From: Limnephilus marmoratus
Taxonomy: Eukaryota > Arthropoda > Insecta > Trichoptera > Limnephilidae
Assembly: GCA_917880885.1 (NCBI GenBank)
Contig: OU862923.1
Coordinates: 28,225,770 to 28,289,769, forward strand
Direction: 5' to 3'
DNA: 64,000 nucleotides
Positions 31,889 through 42,069 of the stretch are shown in pieces; within the stretch, counting starts at the first letter, position 1; each line of letters opens with the position of its first letter. The position numbers and the translations under genes were made by a program. Under the pieces are notes generated by a model. It was not told the DNA's origin. It searched no databases and was given only the letters and a program-made list of their open reading frames with translations.

Positions 31889-32271
31889 TGTTAGCGCCAA
31901 GTATATTGGTTGCGCTTGGCGGATTGCTTTTGTGTTTATTTTGGATTTTAATATTATTTATTTCCTATGGCAATGAATATCTCCCTTCCCCCGCTCCCCT
32001 TATCATTCCCTGCTGTCACTATTCCGCATATCGCAAGTATTTTTCGGTGCTCGAAGTTTGTGTGTTAATAAATCATCGCAGATAATTCGCATTAACAATA
32101 ATTCATTTTAAAAGTGATCCGCAACTAAATGGTGATCTCATCAAGTAAACAATTACTTTCCAGAAGAACCTACTCCTCTACCGTGAGTTTTTACCTATCC
32201 TTTATATATTTATTGCCACTATATTTACGCAGAAGTTAATTGCCAGAGATTGTAACCTCTAAGCCGAGACA
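31889..32271 (+). repeat. 3' LTR of the BEL/Pao element
   Basis: It is 383 bp and identical by eye to the 5' LTR. It is followed directly by the second tacat target copy. Confidence 0.93.
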
Positions 32272-32276
32272 TACAT

Positions 32277-33461
32277 ACTAAAACACTTATAAACTAGAAA
32301 GGGCACTTAAATTATACTAAGAAATGTTTTTAACACTTAACACTACGAAATTCGCGGCTAAAATTTACGATGAAAATTTAGCCATAGTTTTGACACTTCG
32401 AATTTAAAGTTGTCTGTTTTCACTATTATAAGGAATAATCTCACCGAGATAACGTTTGCCGGAGGGTAGCCGACCGAGCCGCACCTGATGGATATGTTTT
32501 TGGTATTCTGCGAAGATGTTTTGATTTTTTATGTGGTAATTTGAGAGAGCAAAAAATTTTTTGACAGGTCTTGTCATGGACGAGAACTGAATTGATGGAT
32601 AGTCAGTCGATAGTTCAGATCTGTGCTTTTGGAAAATTAGATAAGCACAGATTGGAAAAAGGAAAATAGGACTCACCGTTACAGATGGGGCCTCGCTGAT
32701 CTCCAGTTTTGGTGTACACTTCTCACTGTTTAAATTTCGCAATATTCTTATAACAAGAGGTTACGATACATGCGCCCTGTCTGAGATGTTATTTTGTACT
32801 GAGCAGGAAAGCACACTGTCACCTCTCCAAAGTTGAGTACTTTCTTGCAACATTTTTTATGGTGACATTTTGGAAGGAAAGATTAGGTAGGTGGGATAAA
32901 TTCAGGATTTTGACATATCTACCCACCAAGTCTGCGAATGCAATACCCAATCAATCCCATATAAAAACGCGCGAACACTTGTATTAATTTAACTTCGCTT
33001 GGTAGTAGGTACCTACACGTAGGTACAACAGCGTTATTGCGTTCCACAGCGGAGCTTTTGAGTACTAGAAAACGATCTGTTCCCTTGTGGCAACTGCCAA
33101 TTACAAACGCTAAACACTCATTTGCTGTGTCTTTTATGTTATGCTAGTAAATAATAAATTCCTTCGACATACTGAAGAATAAGCACAGTAATGTTTTTGT
33201 TTTTGTGGATCCAGTAAACGAGTATCGATGCACATGCACTATTTTCTGAGGAGGATTTCCTCATTTACTCATTTTCACATTTAAGACTATGAGGAGCTGT
33301 ACTGTACTAGAGGAGAATTCATCGAACTCTTGAGGGCCATGGAGTTTTGACTAAATTCTATGATACAATAGCGGAGTTCAAAAACTAATGAGCTGTAGTT
33401 GTAGGATGGGGTTTTTTTTACAATATAAGACTTATTTTTATTTCATGTAATAGAGAACTCC
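32277..33461. other. No recognisable gene; possibly LINE 5' leader at the left
   Basis: If the BEL element inserted into the R1-clade LINE leader, the first few hundred bases here would be the continuation of that leader on the minus strand. The minus-strand frame at 32404-32742 has no known motif. 'ggtacctacacgtaggtac' near 33008 is a small imperfect palindrome. Confidence 0.35.
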
Positions 33462-33985
33462 AGTCCAATTTTTTTTTAATGAATAATGACGTTCTAACTT
33501 AAGTAACTGCATTTTTATTTTTAGAGTTAGTTTTAATAGTTAAAATAATTGTCAAAGTTTTCAAGGTCCCCCGAAAACCACCGTATGTATGGTGAATCGT
33601 GTGACGTCATCACTCCTTAATAGTATGGGATCGGGCAATCAGCTGATCAACTGCCGCCATTTTGATTTCCGTTGTTCGAAGTATTCTTCCTAGAAGTAGC
33701 ATTATTATTTTTTTTGTGCAGTAGTTTTTGAATATTTTCAATAATAGCGATAAACTAATAAGAGATACCTTTATTTTTGAAACATTATTTAGGCCTAAAT
33801 AATGTTTCAATAAACACAACAGCTAAATCTCTATAAACAGTATGTAAATAAACGAATAAATTAATACGATGGCTTGTGTCATATCATACATTCCCATATA
33901 ATGTCTTTACGGTGACGTCACGAGACGTCGAACAGTGACGTCACCACTAAAATTTGTTTTTACGACCTGATTAAAAATGGACTTT
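33462..33985. mobile_element. TIR MITE, family J (J2) with perfect 32-bp palindrome
   Basis: Ends 'agtccaatttttttttaatg' and 'ttaaaaatggactttttaa' are inverted, as in J1 (13346-13998). Shared internal blocks include 'gtgacgtcatcactcc', 'ccgccattttgatt', 'gaagtagcattattatt' and 'gataaactaataagagatac'. The palindrome at 33778-33809 is centred on 'aggcct'. Confidence 0.65.
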
Positions 33986-34203
33986 TTAATAATTTTTTAA
34001 AAACTCTGTGTTTAATATTATTAAATAAATTTTTTGCAAAGTTCGAAGAAGTTATTAAATAAAACTTATATATTCAGAATCAGCGTTTATTGGTCTATAT
34101 GAACATATTTTTTTAAAGCCATATTATTTTTCACTGGAGTTTCTTATTCAGTAGATGAATAGTTCCAGAGTTGTTGATATTATTCTGTTAATAATTATTT
34201 AAT

Positions 34204-34592
34204 CGGAAAGATTAAAGTCAGACACCTAAAGAGTAGACCTAGTCAGAGTCACGGATTCAAATCCCGCCAAAAGTATTAATTTTATTTAATTGATTTTTAA
34301 TCAATCTTTGATTAATCTGTGTTATTTAACAATTTAATCCTTAAAAATAATACATGGTATATTTGCGGCACGTTCCAGAGTGGAAAGTACTCGCAATGTC
34401 ACCCTGGTGTATAAGACCACTATTCGATATTGAAACGTTGCTTGAATGGCTTTAGATGTGTTTGGTGACCAGATCTGAATAGCCAGGTACTTCCCCTCCT
34501 CACTACCTTGCAGCCTCCCATTGGGGATACCACAGTTTCACTGTCTCCAGGCGGTTGTTAACAATGAGATTGGGACTGTTGTGCGGTATTTA
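34204..34592 (+). mobile_element. tRNA-derived SINE family C (C1)
   Basis: A degraded head with a good B box ('ggattcaaatcc') is followed by the C body: 'gcggcacgttccagagtgg', 'gtataagaccactattcg', 'tttggtgaccagatctgaat', 'tttcactgtctccagg', and the end 'tgtgcggtattta'. The body is shared with 37411, 41027 (minus), 50250, 51081 and 51951. Confidence 0.7.
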
Positions 34593-35051
34593 CATAATTT
34601 TTTTAAAGATGTAAAATCTGCCACCCAGCTTTGAGATGCGCCCTCGGTTCGGCCGCCCGAGTGCGTCGCACACCTTGCACAACATTAATGACGCCCCTAC
34701 ACGACACTTACTACACACGGTAAGGAGAGTGGCAAAGATCTCAGCCTCCCCCTCTTCCCACACGTGGTTAGTTAGCGAGAAGTGATATCTTATTCTGCAT
34801 ACTACCCCAACCCCCTGCCGCTCCGGAAAGGATAATTCTAACCCTTCAAGTTGTAAGTTACCCCACGGCAGCAGATTGCCTTTGTAAATAAGATGAATTA
34901 TTGGAGTGTGGTGGCGGTTGTGATATGATTCAATTATCATTTGATTTGGGTACATATGCATATGTGCTTATGGAATTTGGACTTTAAAAGGACTCAAATG
35001 AAAACCCTGAGGTATGAAACCATTTTATTGCCGTAAGACGAACGATCAAAT

Positions 35052-36082
35052 GAGAATCAAGTGGTGTGCGAACCGGAGAGGATGTAGAGATAATCAGAGA
35101 CAAGACAAGCTGAGACAAAAAGAGATAAGAAGAGACAAGAAGAGATAAGAAGAGACGAGAACATCCAAGAAGAAGCCAGAAGAGTCAAGAAGAGACAATA
35201 ATAGACTAGAAGATGCGAGGAGAGTCAAGAAGAGTGGATAAGAGATGAGAAGATCTCAAGAAACAAGAAGAAGCAAGAAGAGACAAGAAGGGACAAGAAG
35301 ATATAAGAAGAGACAAAAACATCCGAGAAGAAGCCAGAAGAGTCAAGAAGAGCCAATAACAGACCAGAAGAGATAAGAAGATGCAAGAAGAGTCGAGAAG
35401 AGACGAGAAGATCTCAAGAAACAAGAAGAAACAAGAAGAGACAAGGAGGGACAAGGAAAGCAAAAAAGAGATAAGAAGAGCCAAGCAGGGCCGAGCAGAG
35501 CCAAGCAGAATCAATAAGAATCAGAAGATCCAAGAAGAGGTGAGAAGATACAAGAAGAGACAAGAAGAGACTAGAAGATCCGAGGAAAAACCAAGAAGAG
35601 ACAAGAAGACACTAGAAGAGCCAAGAAGAGGCAAGAACAGCCAAGGAGGGGCGAGAGGATCTGGGAAGAGGTAAGAAGAGCCAAGAAGAGACGATAAGAT
35701 CCCAAAAGAGACAAGAAGAAATTTGAAAAGCCGCGAATAGCCACGAAGAGCTGAGAAGAGCCGAGAAGAGAAGGGAACAATCAAGAAGAGGCAAGAAGAG
35801 CCAAGAAGATCCAAGAAGAGCGGAGAAGAGGCAAGAAGAAGGAAGATACAAACAAAAAGAAAGTATTACGCTCAATCCATTCCTTTATTCCTGACCATCC
35901 TAAATTCCAAGATTGGCTTATTAGGTTGCCATGTATACCAGTCGATTTAACTCCAACCTCCTTCCCATCCGCAGAGCATGTGTTCCAAGTCCTAACAAAA
36001 TAGTGCCCCCTGGTGTACCGGTCTCACCGGGACAGGAGTGCTCCTGGCTGGGGTGGTACAATCGTATCTTATCGTATCGTAT
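35052..36082 (+). mobile_element. 1.03-kb retroposon-like insertion with 20-bp target duplication
   Basis: The direct duplication cgtaagacgaacgatcaaat lies at 35032-35051 and 36083-36102. The insert begins with unique sequence, carries about 750 bp of a purine-rich array, then about 200 bp resembling a LINE 3' UTR ('ctccaacctccttcccatcc', 'gtctcaccgggacagg'), and ends in a (tatcg)n-like tail directly before the second target copy. The long duplication and simple-repeat tail suggest target-primed reverse transcription. No protein motif is seen. Confidence 0.65.
35095..35850. repeat. Purine-rich minisatellite with ~10-bp period
   Basis: Degenerate units of 'agagacaaga' / 'agagataaga' keep a register of about 10 bp for more than 700 bp. 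A higher-order unit of about 158 bp is visible ('acatccaagaagaagccaga' near 35161 and 'acatccgagaagaagccaga' near 35319). One strand is nearly all purine, so both strands lack stops and give spurious Lys/Glu/Arg-rich or Leu/Ser-rich frames. Confidence 0.85.
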
Positions 36083-36102
36083 CGTAAGACGAACGATCAA
36101 AT

Positions 36103-36715
36103 CCGAAAATAATTTTAGGTGTATTGTAATGTGATATAAGCGTATTGAACGTTTCCGATTTCCGTCGACTCAACTGCTCGCGATTAGCTCCAGTGTTTGC
36201 TTCCCACCTTCTGATAAACAATCTTATACAAATGTAAAGTAAATCATTTATCCGATTGCGATGAAACTTTGGGGATTTGATGTGCGCATGCCCGCGATGG
36301 TTTACATGTTTAATAGTGAGCTCTGGCGTCATGAAAATGCGTTGCATAACCGTTCATCCGATAGCGAGAAAACTTTGGTAAGTTGTTGTGAGCACGCCCG
36401 CGAAGGTTTCTATATATACTGGTGAGCTCTGGCATTATGAAATTTGTATTAAAAAATTGCAATAGGTGGCACGCATGCTGTTTGAAAACTGAATGTACGA
36501 GGACTGAATGTATGGAATGCGGAAGGGAGAAGGGATTTCGGGAGGGGAAGGGGAACTCGGGAAGAGGGTTCGCGGGATGGGGAAAACGGGATTGGGGAGT
36601 GGGAAGGCGGAGTAGGAATGCGTGAGGGGAAGGGGATGCGGGAGAGGAAGGGGAGGCGGAAGGGGAGGCGGAAGAGGATCGGGACGAATGGAAAGGACAA
36701 GCAGGGAGAAACAAT
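36103..36715 (+). repeat. Interspersed repeat with duplicated 'gagctctggc' units and G-rich end
   Basis: Two units of roughly 117 bp share 'ccgat(t/a)gcga', 'gcccgcga(t/a)ggttt' and 'gtgagctctggc(g/a)t'. They are followed by 'aggtggcacgcatgctg' and a G/A-rich stretch (36495-36700). The G-rich end and 'caaactg...acattcagt' block match, inverted, the C/T-rich segment at 38836-39210. Confidence 0.55.
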
Positions 36716-37410
36716 TTCTTTAAGTGGCATAACAACTTGGCGGGAACTCGCTAAACCTGCAAGTAAAAAGTCTTGCTTACTTGGTTTACACACGCAATAA
36801 TCATTATACAAGTACCCCTATAAGATTCAAAAATGGCACTTTGGTGGTTCAGTCATGTAGAGTAGACGTCTTTGTGATGGGATCTTCGACCAAGTATATC
36901 TAGACAGGGCGTGGGCGCTTAAAAATGACACCGGAACCAAAAATATTGGTTTACGAAAACATTTATCAAAAAGAAATACTATTATCTCACAGTCAAAAGA
37001 TCGCAAGAATCATTGGTTCGTACCTTTAGTTGGTCTGCGTGGAGCTAATTTATTTTCCAGCAAGTTCGCGGTAAAGGAATTACTAGCTTTGTGAAGATCA
37101 TTTTTAAAACACAAATTTCAGCCAGTTAGGAATATTTTAGGTATGGGCTTTCTCAGACTTTATTATTAACAATTTAATCAGTTATATGAATATCTAAAAA
37201 ATATGTACGTATAACATATGAATTCGAGGCAGCGTATCGAGAAAAGTAACATTTGATAAAAAATGAAATTTCTCGTAGGTGGTGTCACTTTGGGATTGGA
37301 ATTGGGTATGGGAGGGCTAATCTATAGTTAATATATCGATGGATGGGATTCATAATTTTTATTTTATTAGCATAAAATTTGGACTTCGCAATTAGTGTTG
37401 CAGTTTGACG
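36716..37410. other. No recognisable gene
   Basis: AT-rich, nothing identified. Confidence 0.4.
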
Positions 37411-37828
37411 GCCTCCGTGGTAATGGTCTCAAGGGACAAGGCTCGATTAGCAAACCGTAAGCCGTGGCTCCAAATCTCGACGTGCGCAAATAAAATCTAT
37501 TTGATTAATTAACTACGAATTAATAACGAAATGAGTGTTTAGATTGCTTGAAAATGTATAGGGGATGGACGGCGAAAGGAGTGACGAACCAGAAGGATAG
37601 ATACAGATACCTACCTACCCTGGTATTATTAATTTATCTTTTTTATATCGAAGCGTCGCTTGAAATGGATTTGGCCGTGTTTAGAGACCAGGTCTGAATT
37701 TCTAGGTATTTCCCTCCTTCCTCTTAGATATTTCCTTCCCCTGTCAACAACGTGCCCCAATTTGGAATGCCATAGTCCCACTTGCTCTGGACAGTTGGGA
37801 GCTGTCGGTGTTACTCTGGTGCGGTATT
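37411..37828 (+). mobile_element. tRNA-derived SINE family C (C2)
   Basis: A degenerate head beginning 'ggcctccgtggtaatgg' is followed by body blocks 'gaagcgtcgcttgaaatgg', 'gaccaggtctgaatttc', 'ccacttgctctggacag' and 'ctggtgcggtatta'. The region after it (37829-38409) holds no recognised feature; the minus-strand frame at 37744-38154 overlaps the SINE and is not called. Confidence 0.6.
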
Positions 37829-38424
37829 AATATTAAAAAAAGGTAAAATAAGAAGTCGTAGATGCTAAAATAAATCAAATTAATCAATTGTGAAAAAATT
37901 AGAAGATTGTTTGAATGTGCATGAAGAAAGGGGTAGGTACATACTTTCCAAGAAAAGTTTTGCAGCGTTCTATTATATCTGCCTTCGCCTACGTGGAAAT
38001 GGCATGATTGTAAATTGGTTAATTTTTTTAAATTTTTATTTGTTTTCGCATTTTTAATTCCAGAGAATTTTGGTTTGGATATTCGAATTTTCGCCTGAAT
38101 CATCGCCAGTAATAAAATCTTTGAAAATCGTCCCTTGTCTTTTGTAGACCCCATTTAAAAAAGAAAACTTCCAGAAGCTTTTTTGATTGTTTAGAAAATA
38201 TGCAGCAAATAATTTTTCTATTATTTTCACCCTTCAGCATTATTTTTCACAACCTTTATCAAACAAAATCTGTCATCAAATGACAGACTGTTAAAATAAT
38301 AAATTAAATATTTATTAATATAAACGATAAATTGGTATCAGCCAACAATTTTTCGATTCGCCGAATTCAAAATTTTATTCTTATATTAATATTTTATCTT
38401 GATGAAAAAAAGCCTAAATATTAT

Positions 38425-38624
38425 CGTTATACAATATTATACGTGTGATGCTACCTCCGTCTTTAGCCAACGTTTCGGACAGCGTTACAGTGTCCATCAT
38501 CAGGGCAGATGTGTCCAACACTGTCCGAAACGTTGGATACAGAAGGAGGTAGAGCAACACGGCAAAACACCTCAAAAATAAATAACGATAATACTTTTGG
38601 CCATGAAAGTCTAAAATCATATCC
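38425..38624 (+). mobile_element. Palindromic retroposon candidate, family P (P3)
   Basis: It opens 'cgttatacaatattat', a worn version of the family start. It continues through 'gccaacgtttcggacagcg' and 'gtccatcatcagggcag', returns through 'cgaaacgttggatacagaag', and ends with the tail 'cttttggccatgaaagtcta'. The 15-bp duplication aagcctaaatattat is at 38410-38424 and 38625-38639. Confidence 0.8.
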
Positions 38625-38732
38625 AAGCCTAAATATTATTATGTAAAAAAAACATCCCGCGGCGTGTAAATTTATAAATAATTTAATAAATTAAACCTCA
38701 AATTGTAAGTTGTTTTTTACATTAGCTTCACA

Positions 38733-38835
38733 CAGGAGGCACCGAGGAAAACAATTTCCCTAGCGGCCTGTGTCGTCTTTGCGAATGCTGTGTGGAGGGT
38801 TTTTTAATGGAAAGGGAGGAGAAGAAGATATGGGA
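38733..38835 (-). mobile_element. SINE-like family A, 3'-end fragment (A5)
   Basis: The inverted 3' end of family A ('cacacaggaggcaccgagg' through 'atgctgtgtggagggttttt') is joined to C/T-rich sequence. Confidence 0.55.
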
Positions 38836-39210
38836 CTTCCCATACCCCTCCCCAATCCAACTCCCCCCCCTTCCTCCACCCCTCCCCCTTCCCTTTCCTT
38901 ACCTCTCACGCCACTCCGCCTCCTCCACCTTCCCTCTCTCCACTCTACTCCACCCATCAATCACCTCCCCCTATCCCTTCCCCCACCCCTCCCCAAACCC
39001 CCCACCATCCTTCCCCTTACCTCTTCCTTCCCTCCCCTCTCTCCCTCCCCTCCTCTTTCCCCCTCCACCGAAACCCTCCCCACTCCCCCCTCTAACCTCT
39101 CGCATTCCACACATTCATTCTCGATACATTCAGTTTTCAAACTGCTCGCGTGTCACCTATTATAATTTTTTATACAAATTTCTTAATGCCAGAACTCAAC
39201 GGTAGTTTTA
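38836..39210 (-). repeat. C/T-rich low-complexity segment ending in a repeat shared with 36420-36700
   Basis: About 260 bp of C and T with few purines is followed by 'attcagttttcaaactgc' and 'gtcacctattataatttttt', the inverse of 'gaatgt...gtttgaaaactg' and 'aaaaaattgcaataggtgg' at 36440-36500. Proline/serine-rich frames here are compositional artefacts. Confidence 0.6.
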
Positions 39211-39426
39211 TACAAAATAAGAACAACAAAAAAAAATGTATGTGTGCGCATACATTTCGGTGATTTATTTTTAGAGATAGTTATTAAGTACGACGCCAAC
39301 AAAGCACTCTTTTTAGGGTGAATCGCCTAAATAAAAAAAAAAAATTTAAAAAGTTTCCAAGGTGACAATTGATTTGCTTTTTTCTGACGTTTGCAATAAA
39401 TTGATTTTGTTAGGGACAGAAAACGT

Positions 39427-39640
39427 ATGATAAATAATTTCATAACGCCAGAGATTATTCATAACGCCAGGGCTTACCAATATATACCTATAACCTATAG
39501 ACCTCGCAAATAATGTAGCTTTCTATTAGTGAAAGAATTTTTAAAATCAATTCAATAGTTTTTGCGTGAAAGAGTAACAAACATACATCCATACAAACTT
39601 TCGCCTTTATAATATTAGTAGGATTATTTTTTTTTAACAA
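39427..39640 (+). repeat. Widespread insect repeat end, family L-like (L3)
   Basis: 'gtagctttctattagtgaaa', 'caatagtttttgcgtgaaag' and 'ctttataatattagtagga' form a repeat terminus familiar from many insect genomes. 'cataacgccag' is duplicated just upstream. Confidence 0.5.
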
Positions 39641-39832
39641 TCAGTAGGATAATTGTCAGTCCTATCGTCGTGTAAAATTTAAAACGAGTTTATTAGTACG
39701 TGGGTTAGTAGGTAGGTAAAACTGCAACAATAAAAATATTAAAAACAAAACATGTCATAATAAGAGATTGAAGAAATTTTGTAAAGTTCTGGAGGCTATC
39801 TGTAAAAACGTTCTAAATTTTGCCACGATAGT

Positions 39833-40517
39833 GAAGAACCATTAACCAGCCAGCGACCATATTTCGCCGAAAGATTTTCTTACGATCGTACAGGGCGGTT
39901 CCAATGAGAAAGATTAATTATTCTCCGTACCAGCTGTTTTAAATAATAACTCAATATCGATTTTATTTCAGTCAAAATTTGCTTTAATTTATACCTACAT
40001 TCAAAAATGCTGAAAGAGGTGATGATAAAACTATTAAAATTATACACTTTTTGTAATTATTTTTTGATCATAAATATTTATAATTTTTCAATAATGTCTT
40101 AAATATATTAGTTTGTAAGACCATACATAAATAGACACACTGTAGTATTTTCGTCATAAAGCACGTGTGCGGATCTTTTTTTAAATGATTTTATTTAAAC
40201 TAAAATAAAAATTCTGAAACTTAGCTTTCCCAGAAAATTTACCGATTTATTTTACTGCATGATTATATGATTTGAAATGTGTGATGTACAATACAAAATT
40301 TTAGTTTCAAAATTTAACAAATCTGCCAACGACCTACGGTAAAACCTTATTGTACTAAAAATTAACATATTCTCTCAAAATTTAAAACATAGCTTTACTA
40401 GATAAAAGAACAGTCTTTCGAAATCAATTTATAATTTTTTGTGGAAAAGAGTCAATACGTCTAAAATTTGATTTAAAAATGACATATTTCCGGTTTTGTC
40501 TGGTTATTCCCTCTTAA
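39833..40517. mobile_element. MITE with TTAA ends, family T (T3, left end worn)
   Basis: It matches 42736-43393 in the same orientation and 53563-54250 inverted: 'aaccagccagcgacc', 'gcagggcggttc' type sequence, 'aatgagaaagattaattatt', 'aatctgccaacgac' and 'gaaaagagtcaatacgtcta'. The right end is 'ccctcttaa'. Confidence 0.65.
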
Positions 40518-40689
40518 TGTTATGAAGTCGGTTAAAGAAAAAGGAATATGAAAATTAGTGATTGATGGTTTTTTTTTAAGTGAAATTTTTTTAGCGCCGT
40601 TAGTGATTTGAAATTCGGATGAAACGGAAATGCGTCACAACTCAGTTCTACACAAATACTCGATTCTAATATAATGCGGTAAATTAGCG

Positions 40690-40930
40690 CTTCGGCGCTG
40701 GCCTTCAATAGCGCAGTGGGAAAGGCGCCTGACAAGTCTCAGCGGCCAGAGAGACAGACATCAAGTGAACCGAGGTTCAAATCCCACGAAATCCAAAAAA
40801 ACATTTTTATTTTTGTGAAATCAATAATAATAATCAATCTTCGAGACAGACATCAAGTGAACCGAGGTTCGAATCCCACGAAATCCAAAAAAAAACATTT
40901 TTGTGAAATCAATAATAATAATCAATCTTC
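40690..40930 (+). mobile_element. tRNA-derived SINE head with local tandem duplication
   Basis: It has a near-perfect A box, 'tagcgcagtggg' (40709-40720), and B box, 'ggttcaaatcc' (40774-40784). A 92-bp segment starting 'gagacagacatcaagtgaac' at 40751 is repeated at 40843 (88 bp), each ending in a taa-rich stretch and 'aatcaatcttc'. It is not a functional tRNA because no acceptor pairing is visible. Confidence 0.6.
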
Positions 40931-41026
40931 AAACCACTTTAAAATTAACAGGCAAAAGGAAAAAAACGACATCCAGCGACTTTCTGGTTTCACTTCTACC
41001 GCTTGTGAATTACAAACTCCGTTTTT

Positions 41027-41394
41027 TTAATGTGAATACCTCACAGGTGTCCCATCTGCTCCCATCTGGAGCCAGTGAGACTTTGGCATCGCAGTATGTT
41101 GTGAGGCTGAAGGGATGGGAAGGAGATAGGGAAAAGGGAAGATGGGGAAATACCTGGCTATTCAGATCTGGTCACCAAACATGGCTAAAACCATTTCGAG
41201 CAACATTTCAATTCTGAATTGTGGTCTTAAACCAGGGTTATAATGAGAGTATGTTCCACTCTGGAACGTACCGCAAATTAACTATATAATATTATTTTTT
41301 AAATGAATTAATTGTGAAATACACGCACGCCGGGATTCGATCCCGTGACCTTCTGATTGCGAGTCAAGAGCCTTACCTTTCGACCACGGCGGCT
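41027..41394 (-). mobile_element. tRNA-derived SINE family C (C3)
   Basis: On the minus strand the head reads 'gccgccgtggtcgaaaggta' with B box 'gggatcgaatcccgg', better preserved than in C1 or C2. Body blocks include 'ttccagagtggaacat' and 'ggtgaccagatctgaatagc'. The end is 'cctgtgaggtatt'. Confidence 0.7.
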
Positions 41395-41454
41395 GTCATT
41401 TGTTGATTATGACGAAAAGGGAATACTCTAGGTCCGTGGTCGTCAAACTGGCGC

Positions 41455-41960
41455 TTTCTTTTTAAATATATTTTTTTTCAAGTACAATTATACTATCCGG
41501 TTTTTTGCGGCCCGCACAAATATCTGCCGTTTTATTTTTAAATATATATATTTTTTTCATGTACAATAATTATACTATTCGTTTTTTTGGCGGCTTGCAC
41601 AAATATCTCCATTTTCTTTTTAAATATATTTTTTTCCGCATACAATTAATTATATTATCCATTTTTTTGCGGCCCGCACAAATATCTGCCGTTTTCGTTT
41701 TAAATATATTTTTTTCATGTACGTTTTTACAATCCGTTTTTTTACGGCCTACACAAATATCTGCCGTTTTTTTTATTTATATTTTTTTCATGTGCGAGTA
41801 CAATTATATCTACTATCCGTCCTATCCATCTACGGCCCGCACAAATATCGGCTGTCTTCTTTTTAAATATTTTTTTTTTCATATACAAATTATACTATCT
41901 GTCTTTTTGCAGCCCGCACAAATATCTGCGTTTTCGTTTTAAATATATTTTTTTCACGTA
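41455..41960 (+). repeat. Six to seven diverged tandem units of ~75-88 bp
   Basis: Each unit contains 'cggcccgcacaaatatctgc' or a variant, then 'ttttaaatatattttttt' and an 'acaattatactatcc' block. The units create the 145-codon frame at 41505-41942, which is not a gene. 'cggcccgcac' resembles the subterminal sequence of hAT elements, so the array may have grown from the transposon's own end. Confidence 0.8.
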
Positions 41961-42069
41961 TTATGCTTTTTTTTACTATTAATTATATTGTCGTTTGAGA
42001 CTGTCAGGGGGGCAATAAAAGACCCAGAGAAAATTTGAGGGCGTAGAGATGACACAGTGAATGTATAGG

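Larger units (their letters stand above)
29101..32271 (+). mobile_element. BEL/Pao LTR retrotransposon, non-autonomous, with identical LTRs
   Basis: Two direct 383-bp LTRs, starting TGTTAGC and ending GAGACA, bound a 2.4-kb interior. The 5-bp duplication tacat is at 29096-29100 and 32272-32276, a usual BEL/Pao size. I compared the LTRs block by block and found no difference, which implies a very recent insertion. The interior encodes only Gag and a protease-like domain; reverse transcriptase, RNase H and integrase are absent, so it would depend on a full-length relative. No clear tRNA primer site beginning TGG follows the 5' LTR. Confidence 0.93.

Noticed and set aside
35206..35875. Several overlapping Leu/Ser- or Lys/Glu/Arg-rich frames on both strands
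   Set aside because: Compositional artefact of the purine-rich 10-bp minisatellite, which lacks stop codons in most frames.
35095..36082. CRISPR-like regular repeats
   Set aside because: This is eukaryotic DNA; the repeats are contiguous and degenerate with no spacers. The same applies to the F arrays.
38770..39205. Proline/serine-rich frames of 131 and 137 codons
   Set aside because: They come from the C/T-rich low-complexity segment and a SINE end; the inverted copy at 36310-36811 gives equivalent spurious frames.
41505..41942. 145-codon frame with internal repeats
   Set aside because: It is the translation of the ~80-bp tandem array inside the hAT-bounded composite.
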